Shown: piece after piece, positions 12,079 to 18,912 of the stretch
Numbering within the stretch: the stretch's first letter is position 1
Layout: the number at the start of each line of letters is the position of its first letter
Source of the DNA: CAMLHU01 sp049680185
GTDB lineage: Bacteria > Gemmatimonadota > Gemmatimonadetes > Gemmatimonadales > GWC2-71-9
Assembly: GCA_049680185.1 (NCBI GenBank)
Contig: JBAUHI010000095.1
Location: forward strand, 1 to 19,082
Length of the DNA stretch: 19,082 bases
Direction of reading: 5' to 3'
Made by a program: the position numbers and the translations under genes
The notes under the pieces: model-generated
Database searches by the model: none
What the model was told of the DNA's origin: nothing
What the model saw: only the letters and a program-made list of their open reading frames with translations

Positions 12079-12447
12079 TTACTTCCCCGGTATCACCGTC
12101 TCCGCCCCGTGATGCCCATCGTCGATCGGATCAACGCCGACCACCCATCCGCTCTTGAACTGCACGGTGAGGATGTGGGCCTGACTGTCCGCCACGACAT
12201 TCACGACATCGGGCTGCTGGTGGGCATAGGTCACCACGGAGGCGTACTGATCGGCCTCGCTCAGTCCGTGCTTGGCCCCAAGCTCCCGCCCGATCGCGAT
12301 GGCCTCGGCTTGCTCCCGCCCGAACGCGGCGTAGCGATCGGCGGGAATGAGCCCCGCCTGCGACGCGAGGGGATCGTACGAGTCATACCCGCGGCACCCG
12401 GCAAGGGCGGCGGCGACGACGATGAACGGCACGAGGTATCGGCGCAT
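12079..12447 (-). CDS. Small lipoprotein of unknown function
   Basis: 122 residues with a clear lipoprotein signal: MRRYLVPFIVVAAALAGC, lipobox LAGC with Cys at 18. The mature part (~104 residues) has an Ala/Glu-rich helical first half (AAFGREQAEAIAIGRELGAKHG). A beta-like second half contains TVQFKSGWVVGVDPIDDG, resembling small extracytoplasmic beta-sheet domains, but I do not recognise a family. The start is ATG at 12447 with no strong Shine-Dalgarno. It diverges from the PAP2 gene across 109 bases and lies upstream of the YIP1 gene, separated by 149 bases mostly occupied by a heptamer array. Confidence 0.75.
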   Translation of the reverse strand: MRRYLVPFIVVAAALAGCRGYDSYDPLASQAGLIPADRYAAFGREQAEAIAIGRELGAKHGLSEADQYASVVTYAHQQPDVVNVVADSQAHILTVQFKSGWVVGVDPIDDGHHGAETVIPGK

Positions 12448-12556
12448 AGGGTCGGATCCGGAGCAGAGGACGCGGTACTGGCGTCCGGGGGTCGAGGGAA
12501 CGACTTAATGTAATCAAAATGGCGGATATTGCGGCCTGCTGGGCTACTTTTCTGTC
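12448..12556. promoter_or_regulatory. Divergent promoter region between lipoprotein and PAP2 genes
   Basis: This 109-base spacer must hold promoters for both divergent genes. It contains an AT-rich patch (12506-12531) unusual for this GC-rich window. A TACTTT at 12545-12550 lies about 7 bases before the PAP2 ATG. As a -10 element it would give a leaderless mRNA, which fits the absence of a Shine-Dalgarno there, but no convincing -35 is at the right distance. Exact boxes are not assignable by eye. Confidence 0.35.
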
Positions 12557-13357
12557 ATGACCACCACCATCCGCCGAGCGTCCACGGTCCTTCTGGTGCT
12601 GCTGTCGTTGCCGCCCGCCTTGCTGAGTGCGCAGGGCGGCGCGCGCGTCCCCCAGGCCCAGGATTCGGCCGCGGCCCTCCCCGGAGCCCCGATCCGGTGG
12701 TGGCACGTCGCGATCGCCACCGGGGGCGTTTTCCTTGCCTCCGCCGCCGATAACGCCGTCCACGACCTGGGCCAGAACAACAACACCCAGACCGACAAGG
12801 ACATCGCCACCGCGGTCCAGCGCTTCGGATCGGGGGCGGTGCCGGTGGTCATCCCGGCGGCGATCATCGGCGCCGGTCTTCTGGCGCACAGTCCCTCGCT
12901 CACCCGCTCGGGCGCGCGGGTCGGCGGCAGCTTGATCGTGGGTTCGGTCATCGCCGAGGCGCTGAAGGAGATCATCGGGCGGGCACGACCGTACCAGGGC
13001 CCCACCCAGACCGGCTTCAAGCCATTTTCGGGGTGGGCTTCGATGCCGTCAGGGCACACGATGGCGGCGTTCGCACTGGCAACCTCGCTTTCCGATGAGA
13101 TCGACCGCGGCTGGGCGACCGCCGGACTCTATACCCTCGCGGCGGGGACCGGGGCGTCAAGGATCGTCCTCAATGCCCACTGGTTCAGCGATGTCGTGGC
13201 GGGTGCCATCATCGGCACCACGTCGGCCAAATTGGTGAACGGCAAGTGGCGGCTCTTCCGGATCACCCCACCCCGTATCCTGCTGGGGCCCGACAAGCTC
13301 GGATTGCAGTGGACCTTGGGCCCCTTGCGCACTGGCGGGTTCGGGGCGCAACATTGA
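12557..13357 (+). CDS. Exported or membrane PAP2-superfamily phosphatase
   Basis: 266 residues. A signal peptide or anchor covers ~1-26 (ending LLSAQGG). The three PAP2 phosphatase motifs are intact: K137-x6-R144-P145 (KEIIGRARP), P164-S-G-H167 (PSGHT), and S201-R202-x5-H208-x3-D212 (SRIVLNAHWFSD). The two histidines and the Asp form the vanadium-haloperoxidase-like catalytic site. Likely substrates are lipid or isoprenoid phosphates at the periplasmic face, by family knowledge only. It has fewer and weaker membrane helices than classic six-TM PAP2 proteins (~52-65, 95-112, 122-140, 190-220). The ATG at 12557 has no Shine-Dalgarno. The response-regulator gene starts 3 bases after the stop. 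Confidence 0.9.
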   Translation: MTTTIRRASTVLLVLLSLPPALLSAQGGARVPQAQDSAAALPGAPIRWWHVAIATGGVFLASAADNAVHDLGQNNNTQTDKDIATAVQRFGSGAVPVVIPAAIIGAGLLAHSPSLTRSGARVGGSLIVGSVIAEALKEIIGRARPYQGPTQTGFKPFSGWASMPSGHTMAAFALATSLSDEIDRGWATAGLYTLAAGTGASRIVLNAHWFSDVVAGAIIGTTSAKLVNGKWRLFRITPPRILLGPDKLGLQWTLGPLRTGGFGAQH

Positions 13358-13360
13358 CCT

Positions 13361-13735
13361 ATGGCTGATCTTCGGGTGCTCGTCATCGATGATGACAAGA
13401 CGATGGTGGCGGTGATGTCGGCGGCGCTCAAGGCCGGCGGCTTTCAGGTGTCGGCCGCCTTCGACGCGATGCAGGGATTCATGTTCGCCACCAAGGATCC
13501 GCCGGACCTGATCCTCCTCGACATCAACATGCCGGCTGGAGGCGGGGTCGGTGCGTGGCAGCGTCTCCAGCATTCGGCCCGCACCCAGAGCATCCCGGTG
13601 GTGTTCGTGACCATCGAGTCGAAGCCCGGCCTTGAACAAGAAGTGATGCGTCAGGGGGCGGTCGGGTTCATCCACAAGCCGTTCGACCCCTCGACCTTTG
13701 CCGACCGCGTCCGGGGATTCCTGGAGAAGAAGTGA
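13361..13735 (+). CDS. Single-domain response regulator (CheY-like receiver)
   Basis: 124 residues, a receiver domain only, with all phosphorylation residues: acidic pocket D10/D11 (VIDDD), phosphoacceptor D54 (LILLDINMP), switch T84 (VVFVTI) and K106 (HKPFDP). There is no output domain, so it acts by phosphorelay, protein-protein contact or as a phosphate sink. No histidine kinase is in the window; the partner must be elsewhere. The ATG at 13361 is 3 bases after the PAP2 stop. Its TGA stop overlaps the GTG start of the following gene, and its last codons supply the GGAG Shine-Dalgarno for that start. The arrangement suggests one three-gene transcript. Confidence 0.93.
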   Translation: MADLRVLVIDDDKTMVAVMSAALKAGGFQVSAAFDAMQGFMFATKDPPDLILLDINMPAGGGVGAWQRLQHSARTQSIPVVFVTIESKPGLEQEVMRQGAVGFIHKPFDPSTFADRVRGFLEKK

Positions 13736-14793
13736 GGGGAGCGGGCGCACGGGCGCACGGGCGCACGGGCGCACAGGCGCACAGGCGGACGGACGCACGG
13801 ACGCACAGACGCACAGACGTTCAGTCGCTCGACACGAGAGGGGTCTCCGGTCCAGCATGTGTTCGGCCATCACCGAGCATCGCGCTGCTGGTGTTCTTTT
13901 TCCTGTCCGCCTGTGCGCCCGTGCGCCTGTGCGCGCAAAGCCTCTCCGTCTTCACCGCCGGCTCCCTCGCCCGTCCCTTCCGCGAACTCCTCGACAGCTT
14001 TGCCCTGATCCATCCCGGTGTCGTGCCGGTACAGACGAACGCCGGCAGTGTCGCGCTCGCCCGCCGCATCACCGACCTGGGGCAGATCCCCGACGTCTAC
14101 GCCAGTGCGGACATCGATGTCATCCCGCGGCTTCTGGTGCCTCGGGCCGCCGACTGGTACGTGGCCTTCGCGCGGAACGAGATGGTGCTGCTCCATGGCC
14201 CCGCGTCTGCCGGTGGCGACACGATCGACGCGAGCAACTGGTGGCGAGTGGTGACCGCGGCCGGTGTGCGGATGGGATCGTCGGATCCGGCACTTGACCC
14301 GAGCGGATATCGGACGCTCCTCGTCTTCGACCTGGCGGAGCGGTACTACCGGGTGTCCGGTCTGGCAGGGCGGCTGCGGGCCGCCTTGCCGCGGCGCTAC
14401 TTGAGGCCCAGCGAGACCGAACTCATCGCGCTGGTGCAGGCGGGCGAGCTCGACTACGCCTGGTCGTACCGATCGTTGGCGGTGACCTCTGGCCTTCCTT
14501 ATGTAGAGCTTCCGCACCAGATCGACCTGGGTGACCCGGCGGACAGTGGCGAGTACGCGGCGGCGTCGGTCAAGATCGGTCGGGGTGAGGGGAAGGACTC
14601 CCTCGAGATCCGCGGGGCGCCGATCGAGTATGGTCTCACCATTCCTCGGGCGGCACCGCACCCGGAAGTGGCGCGGGCGTTCGTGCAGTTCGTGGTGTCG
14701 CCGGTCGGACGCGCGATCCTGGCGCGGAACGGGCTGGTGCCGCTCGACCGGCCGGTGGTGAGCGGTACGCTGCCGGCGGGGCTGTTTCGATAG
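13732..14793 (+). CDS. WtpA/ModA-like tungstate/molybdate ABC substrate-binding protein
   Basis: 353 residues from the GTG at 13732. The mature part (from ~70) matches the WtpA-type oxyanion-binding family: LSVFTAGSLARPF, IPDVYASADIDVIPRLL, DWYVAFARNEMVL, SSDPALDPSGYRT, ERYYRV, GELDYAWSYRS, LPYVELPHQIDLGD, PIEYGLTIPRAAPHPEVA. It should bind molybdate, tungstate or a similar oxyanion in the periplasm. No permease or ATPase follows. The N-terminus is odd. GTG with GGAG five bases upstream is the only conventional in-frame start, but it adds ~47 Arg-rich residues encoded by octamer repeats before the hydrophobic core (IALLVFFFLSAC). The core is followed by APVRLCAQ, also octamer-encoded. LSAC could be a lipobox (C61), or cleavage may follow CAQ. 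The tail ends immediately before a C-rich palindrome. Confidence 0.85.
   Translation: MRGAGARAHGRTGAQAHRRTDARTHRRTDVQSLDTRGVSGPACVRPSPSIALLVFFFLSACAPVRLCAQSLSVFTAGSLARPFRELLDSFALIHPGVVPVQTNAGSVALARRITDLGQIPDVYASADIDVIPRLLVPRAADWYVAFARNEMVLLHGPASAGGDTIDASNWWRVVTAAGVRMGSSDPALDPSGYRTLLVFDLAERYYRVSGLAGRLRAALPRRYLRPSETELIALVQAGELDYAWSYRSLAVTSGLPYVELPHQIDLGDPADSGEYAAASVKIGRGEGKDSLEIRGAPIEYGLTIPRAAPHPEVARAFVQFVVSPVGRAILARNGLVPLDRPVVSGTLPAGLFR
13743..13830. repeat. Octamer tandem array in the RR/WtpA-like junction
   Basis: Eleven 8-base units in phase: GGGCGCAC x4, AGGCGCAC, AGGCGGAC, GGACGCAC x2, AGACGCAC, then the decayed AGACGTTC and AGTCGCTC. It starts 8 bases after the response-regulator stop and is read through by the WtpA-like frame. 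Three units equal eight codons and give an Arg/Thr/His-rich segment. Confidence 0.88.
13905..13936. repeat. Inverted octamer block within the signal-peptide code
   Basis: Four 8-base units, GTCCGCCT, GTGCGCCC, GTGCGCCT and GTGCGCGC. Three are exact reverse complements of units in the array at 13743-13830; the last differs by one base from such a complement. They encode the SACAPVRLCAQ part of the WtpA-like signal peptide. With the upstream array this makes an inverted repeat with a spacer of about 74 bases. Confidence 0.85.
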
Positions 14794-14878
14794 CCTCACC
14801 CCCTAACCCCCTCTCCTTTCTTCACCTCACTCCCTGGCCCCCTCTCCCTTACGGGCGAGGGGGTCGGGGGGTGAGGTG
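14794..14878. repeat. C-rich palindromic repeat after the WtpA-like gene
   Basis: The element starts directly after the TAG stop (14791-14793). A first half-copy (14794-14816, beginning CCTCACCCCCTAACCCCCTC) is followed by an imperfect hairpin (14823-14878). Its outer stem is CACCTCAC/GTGAGGTG and its inner stem pairs CCCCCTC with GAGGGGG. A second copy of the family is at 18940-18995. It may help end transcription, but there is no U tract, so it is not a classic intrinsic terminator. Confidence 0.85.
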
Positions 14879-14900
14879 ACATTCGTTATCTTCCAGAGGT

Positions 14901-14940
14901 ATCCGTCCATTCGACTATCCGCCCATCCGACTGTCCTTCG
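14901..14940. repeat. Octamer tandem array upstream of pruA
   Basis: Five 8-base units in phase: ATCCGTCC, ATTCGACT, ATCCGCCC, ATCCGACT, GTCCTTCG. The array ends 13 bases before the pruA ATG, so it fills the likely 5' leader. The unit differs from that of the 13743 array. Confidence 0.65.
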
Positions 14941-14953
14941 CAACGAGCTTTCA

Positions 14954-16582
14954 ATGTCCGGCATCTTCTCCCCACCTACGCCGATCAACGAACCCGTTCT
15001 CGCGTACGCTCCCGGTTCACCGGAACGCGCCACCCTCAAGGCGGAGCTCAAGCGCCTGACGGCAATGGTCACCGAGATCCCCGTCATCGTCGGCGGCAAG
15101 GAGATCCGTGGCGCCAAGACGGTCGATGTCGTCATGCCGCACGATCACAAGCACGTCATCGCCAAGGTCCATCAGGCCGATGCAACCACCATCCAGGATG
15201 CCATCAAGGCGAGCCTCGTGGCCCGCAGAGAATGGAGCGAGTGGAGCTTCGAAGCCCGCGCCGCCGTCTTCCTCAAGGCCGCTGACCTGCTGGCCGGTCC
15301 CTGGCGCGCCACGGTCAACGCCGCCACGATGCTCGGCCAGAGCAAGACCGCCATCCAGGCGGAGATCGACTCGGCCTGCGAATTGATCGACTTCCTGCGC
15401 TTCAACGTGCATTTCGCCGAACGGGTCTACAAGGAACAGCCGATGAGTTCGGCCCAGACCTGGAACCGCCTCGACCACCGGCCCCTGGAAGGGTTCATCT
15501 ACGCCATCACGCCCTTCAACTTCACCGCGATCGGCGGGAATCTTCCGTCGGCGCCGGCGCTGATGGGCAACGTGGTCGTCTGGAAGCCGGCGGCCACCGC
15601 GTCGCTCAGCAATTATTTCCTCCAACGGATCTTCGAAGAGGCAGGGCTGCCACCGGGGGTCATCAACTTCGTGCCCGGCAGTGCCGCGATGGTCTCGGAC
15701 ACGCTGCTGGCGGACCCGAACCTGGCCGGCATCCACTTCACCGGCTCCACCGAAGTGTTCCAGTCCCTCTGGCAGACCGTCGCCAAGAACCTGAAGAACT
15801 ATCGGACCTACCCGCGCCTCGTCGGCGAGACGGGGGGCAAGGATTTCGTGGTGGCGCATCGGAGCGCCGATCCCGCAGCACTCGCGGTGGCGCTGATCCG
15901 CGGCGCCTTCGAGTACCAGGGCCAGAAATGCAGTGCCGCCTCGCGCGCCTACGTGCCGGCGGGGATCTGGCCCGCGGTGCGCGAGCGGATGGTCGCGATG
16001 TTCAAGACCATCAAGATGGGAGACGTCGCCGACTTCCGGAACTTCCTGGGTGCCGTCATCGACCGGAAGGCGTTCGATCGGATCAAAGGGTATCTGGAGG
16101 AGGCGAAGAAGGCGAAGGGTGTCAGCATCGTCTTCGGCGGGAAGTGCGATGACTCGACCGGCTACTTCGTGGAGCCCACGCTGGTGCAGGTGGAGGATCC
16201 GAAGTACCGGATGATGTGCGACGAGATCTTCGGGCCGGTGCTCACCGTGCACGTCTATCCCGATGCGGACTGGGAGGCGACGCTCGAGATCGTCAATTCC
16301 ACCAGCCCGTACGCGTTGACCGGGGCGGTATTCGCGAAGGACCGTGCCGCGCTGGAGACCGCCGGTCGAGTGCTCCGGAACGCCGCCGGCAACTTCTACA
16401 TCAACGACAAACCGACCGGGGCGGTGGTGGGGCAGCAGCCCTTCGGTGGTGCCCGTGCCAGCGGCACCAACGACAAGGCCGGCTCGATCCTCAACCTGCT
16501 GCGCTGGGTCTCACCCCGGACGATCAAGGAGAATTTCGTCCCGCCAACGGATCACACCTATCCGTTCATGAGAGAGCAGTGA
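14954..16582 (+). CDS. pruA: L-glutamate gamma-semialdehyde (1-pyrroline-5-carboxylate) dehydrogenase
   Basis: 542 residues from the ATG at 14954. An upstream in-frame ATG at 14876 would add 26 residues encoded by repeat DNA, so it is rejected. The sequence follows the ALDH4 family closely: NEPVLAYAPGSPER near the N-terminus, EGFIYAITPFNFTAIGGN, GNVVVWKP, general base E292 (GETGGKDF), nucleophile C326 (GQKCSAAS), EIFGPVLTVHVYPD, and the family-specific NFYINDKPTGAVVGQQPFGG. It oxidises glutamate semialdehyde to glutamate with NAD+, the second step of proline catabolism. The first enzyme, proline dehydrogenase, is not in the window. It is a stand-alone enzyme, not a PutA fusion. The Shine-Dalgarno is weak (ACGAG). 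The TGA stop lies in a heptamer unit of the downstream palindromic element. Confidence 0.95.
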   Translation: MSGIFSPPTPINEPVLAYAPGSPERATLKAELKRLTAMVTEIPVIVGGKEIRGAKTVDVVMPHDHKHVIAKVHQADATTIQDAIKASLVARREWSEWSFEARAAVFLKAADLLAGPWRATVNAATMLGQSKTAIQAEIDSACELIDFLRFNVHFAERVYKEQPMSSAQTWNRLDHRPLEGFIYAITPFNFTAIGGNLPSAPALMGNVVVWKPAATASLSNYFLQRIFEEAGLPPGVINFVPGSAAMVSDTLLADPNLAGIHFTGSTEVFQSLWQTVAKNLKNYRTYPRLVGETGGKDFVVAHRSADPAALAVALIRGAFEYQGQKCSAASRAYVPAGIWPAVRERMVAMFKTIKMGDVADFRNFLGAVIDRKAFDRIKGYLEEAKKAKGVSIVFGGKCDDSTGYFVEPTLVQVEDPKYRMMCDEIFGPVLTVHVYPDADWEATLEIVNSTSPYALTGAVFAKDRAALETAGRVLRNAAGNFYINDKPTGAVVGQQPFGGARASGTNDKAGSILNLLRWVSPRTIKENFVPPTDHTYPFMREQ

Positions 16583-16791
16583 AGAGTAAAGCGTGAACAG
16601 GGTGATTGCGGCTCGATCTGTGAATCTTCCTGAGCGCATGGCACGTCATCCCGAGCGCAGCGAAGGATCGGACTGCAGGCGAGCCGATCCTTCGGCCTTT
16701 CAGGCCTCAGGATGACGTGCCATGCGCTCGGGGTCACGGCTTGGCAGAGACCCCCGTTCACTTTTCACTTTTTTACTTTTCACTCTTCACT
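16578..16791. repeat. MITE-like palindromic element between convergent genes
   Basis: The 204-base pruA/amidohydrolase spacer is one nested inverted structure. The edges are inverted heptamer arrays: AGTGAAG, AGTAAAG, CGTGAAC at 16578-16598, and GTTCACT, TTTCACT, (T), TTTTACT, TTTCACT, CTTCACT at 16756-16791. Inside are perfect 20-base inverted arms at 16632-16651 and 16710-16729 (starting GAGCGCATGG). Within those is an 11-base inverted pair (CGAAGGATCGG) at 16661-16671 and 16684-16694. The core resembles a widespread GTCATCC-GAGCG-AGCGAAGGATC dispersed repeat. Both flanking stop codons lie in the edge heptamers. There is no coding capacity. Confidence 0.85.
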
Positions 16792-18088
16792 TCTTGTACA
16801 CCACGCCCCCCTTCATCACCCACGTCACCCGTTCCAGTTGCGTGATATCGGCCAGCGGATCGCCGTCCACGGCCACCAGGTCAGCATAGCGCCCGGCGCT
16901 GACGCTTCCGATGTCACTTGACGCGTCGAGCAGATCGGCCGCTCGACTCGTCGCCGACTGGATCGCCTGCATCGGTGTCATCCCGTACTGCACCATGTAC
17001 CGGAACTCGTTCGCTTCATTCTCGGTCCATGGGAATCCGCCAGCGTCGGTCCCGAAGACGATGTCGACATGGTGCTTGAGCGCCTCGCCGAACGCAGTGC
17101 GTTCGATGTCGCCCATCTTGCCCCAGACCCCGCCGCGCCTGGGCGCCATGTAGATCCCGATATAGATGGTCGGGCACCAGGCCACGTGCTGCGCCACCAT
17201 CCGGTCCATCAGGTCGGGGGTGAGTCCGTAGCCGTGCTCGATCGAATTGACCCCGGCCTTGAGCGCGGCGTCGATGCCATCCCACCCCATCGCGTGCGCC
17301 GCCACTTTGTGGCCCAGGCGGTGCGCTTCGTCGACCAGCGCCTTCGCTTCCTCGTCAGTGAAGTTGACCCAGCTGCGGAGCCGACCGTCGCTGCCCACGT
17401 AGTAGCGCCGGTCGGCGTAGAACTTGATCCAGTCGGCACCGTGGGCCACCTGGTCGCGCACCGCCTGACGGATGGCGTCGACGCCGTCGATGGGCTGGAC
17501 GCCGTGCGGCAGGTCGAGCTCCCAGGAGTAGCCCAGCAGCGGGTACATCCCCGTCGGGGCAAAGGCACGGGTCGACACGAACATCCGGGGGCCAGGGATG
17601 ACGCCCCGTGCGATGGCCGTCTTGACGTCGACGTCGGCGAACATCGCCCCCTCGGTCTCGAGGTCGCGGATGCTGGTGAATCCGTCGAGGAGGGCGATGC
17701 GCGCGGCAGCAGTGGCGCGGATGGCACGATACGGGATCGATTCCTTGAGCAGCTGCTCGTCGTAGTCGGCTGCGGTCACGTCCCCCTGCAGGAGCACGTG
17801 GGTGTGGGCGTCGATGAGCCCGGGCAGCACCGTCGCGTGGCTCAGGTCCACCTGCTCCGCGCCGGATCCGTGCGACGCCACGGTGCTCCACGGACCCACT
17901 TCGACGATCCGCTCACCGTCGATGAGTATCCCCTGGTCCTTCAGGGCGTGGGCGCCGATGCCGTCGATGAGCGCGCCGGCGTGGACCAGCACTCGATGTT
18001 CCACGGGCGCGGCGGGCGCCTGTCCCACGAGCGGTGTGGCTCCCAGAACGGCGACTGTCGCGGCTACCTTCAAGCATGCATTCCGCAT
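16787..18088 (-). CDS. Secreted metal-dependent amidohydrolase
   Basis: 433 residues from the ATG at 18088, chosen because it gives a clean signal peptide (MRNACLKVAATVAVLGATPL, cleavage near VGQ-A) and has AGGGA six bases upstream. It is an amidohydrolase-superfamily barrel of the imidazolonepropionase/prolidase-like branch. Metal-site residues are H95 and H97 (LIDAHTHV), K222 (WIKFY, probably the carboxylated bridging Lys), H265 (VAAHAMG), H285 (SIEHGYG) and D348 (FGTDAGG). It is expected to hydrolyse an amide, peptide or cyclic imide in the periplasm; the substrate cannot be read. The last residues (VVYKK) and TGA stop abut the heptamer edge of the element at 16578-16791. It is divergent to a secreted unknown protein only 11 bases away. 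Confidence 0.92.
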   Translation of the reverse strand: MRNACLKVAATVAVLGATPLVGQAPAAPVEHRVLVHAGALIDGIGAHALKDQGILIDGERIVEVGPWSTVASHGSGAEQVDLSHATVLPGLIDAHTHVLLQGDVTAADYDEQLLKESIPYRAIRATAAARIALLDGFTSIRDLETEGAMFADVDVKTAIARGVIPGPRMFVSTRAFAPTGMYPLLGYSWELDLPHGVQPIDGVDAIRQAVRDQVAHGADWIKFYADRRYYVGSDGRLRSWVNFTDEEAKALVDEAHRLGHKVAAHAMGWDGIDAALKAGVNSIEHGYGLTPDLMDRMVAQHVAWCPTIYIGIYMAPRRGGVWGKMGDIERTAFGEALKHHVDIVFGTDAGGFPWTENEANEFRYMVQYGMTPMQAIQSATSRAADLLDASSDIGSVSAGRYADLVAVDGDPLADITQLERVTWVMKGGVVYKK

Positions 18089-18099
18089 GGCGATCCCTG
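18089..18099. promoter_or_regulatory. 11-base gap between divergent start codons
   Basis: The ATG codons of the amidohydrolase (minus, 18088) and the secreted unknown protein (plus, 18100) are separated by 11 bases. The gap holds the minus-strand Shine-Dalgarno AGGGA and nothing like a promoter. Each promoter must therefore lie inside the opposite gene's 5' coding region. Confidence 0.6.
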
Positions 18100-18912
18100 A
18101 TGAGGTTGGTTGGCCCATCTTCGCGCCAGATCTCTGTCGGCGCAACCCTCGTTGCCGCCGCCCTGGCGCCGCCGCTTGCCGCGCAGGTGTACACGACTCC
18201 GATGCTCGCCTGTGCGGCATTTCACCAGTCGGTGGACGGCACGGTGCGCACCGAACTCAACGGGCAGATCCGGATCGAACACGCGGGGCGTGATGGACGA
18301 CTCCTGGTGCACGCGACGCCCTCCGACACGGGGCTCCATCTGTGGGTCTGGTGGGATTCGCTCAGCGTCTGGCGCGACGCCGATGGCGGCCGCATCCATC
18401 CCTCGACCGAGGGGCTGCTGGGCGGTCGCTACGTGGGCACGCTTGGCAGTCACGGTGGATGGCGCGAGGCCCAGGTGCCGTTCATCCCCGACGACGTCGC
18501 CGCGATCGCCGACCTGACCGGCGTGCCGGACGATCTTTTTCCTCACCTGCCCCCGCGCTCGCTCGCCGTCGGCCGCACCTGGAACGACGGGGCCGAGCTC
18601 TCTGCCACCCGTCTGGCCGACAGCTCCGGTGGTGGGCGCACCTGGCAACGCTACACCCTCTCCCGGAAGACGATGCATCGGGAGGAGCGGAACATCGGCG
18701 CACCGACCCCGGCCAGGATCGAGGATGGCGAGACGGAGACGGGGCGGCTGACCTGGGGCTCGACCTCAGGTCCTGAGCGATGGGAACGATCGATCATGGC
18801 GGAGACCCGCATCGTCGCCGACCCGAAGCGGGCCTTCCGGTCTCGACTGGAGCAGCGGATCGTGCTACAGCGAGAAGTGGCGGACTCGGGGGAGTGTCGT
18901 CTCACGCCCTGA
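18100..18912 (+). CDS. Secreted protein of unknown function
   Basis: 270 residues from the ATG at 18100. The signal peptide MRLVGPSSRQISVGATLVAA... ends ALAPPLAAQ, with cleavage near LAAQ-V. Alternative in-frame ATGs at 18034 and 18076 would lie within the divergent amidohydrolase coding region and lengthen the n-region, so they are less likely. The mature part is beta-rich, with a Trp-rich stretch (GLHLWVWWDSLSVW at ~95) and many charged/polar turns. Two cysteines are visible (LACAAF and SGECRL). I do not recognise the family. The last 20 codons and the TGA stop are part of a 230-base palindrome reaching the window end. No Shine-Dalgarno is evident. Confidence 0.7.
   Translation: MRLVGPSSRQISVGATLVAAALAPPLAAQVYTTPMLACAAFHQSVDGTVRTELNGQIRIEHAGRDGRLLVHATPSDTGLHLWVWWDSLSVWRDADGGRIHPSTEGLLGGRYVGTLGSHGGWREAQVPFIPDDVAAIADLTGVPDDLFPHLPPRSLAVGRTWNDGAELSATRLADSSGGGRTWQRYTLSRKTMHREERNIGAPTPARIEDGETETGRLTWGSTSGPERWERSIMAETRIVADPKRAFRSRLEQRIVLQREVADSGECRLTP

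Noticed and set aside
10785..12506. Shared GGGAACGACTT upstream of the GNAT gene and in the lipoprotein/PAP2 spacer as a common ECF-sigma promoter
   Set aside because: An 11-base match is expected many times by chance in 19 kb, no matching -10 element is present at a fixed distance, and the motif lies at different distances from the genes.
14794..14878. Classic Rho-independent terminator after the WtpA-like gene
   Set aside because: The hairpin is strong but no U-rich tract follows on either strand; it is better described as a dispersed palindromic repeat.
15017..16252. 411-codon open frame antisense to pruA
   Set aside because: Shadow of a strongly conserved dehydrogenase; no domain or plausible start signal.
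16578..16791. Insertion sequence or transposon between pruA and the amidohydrolase
   Set aside because: No transposase frame fits in 214 bases and no clear target-site duplication is visible; only a MITE-like description is supported.
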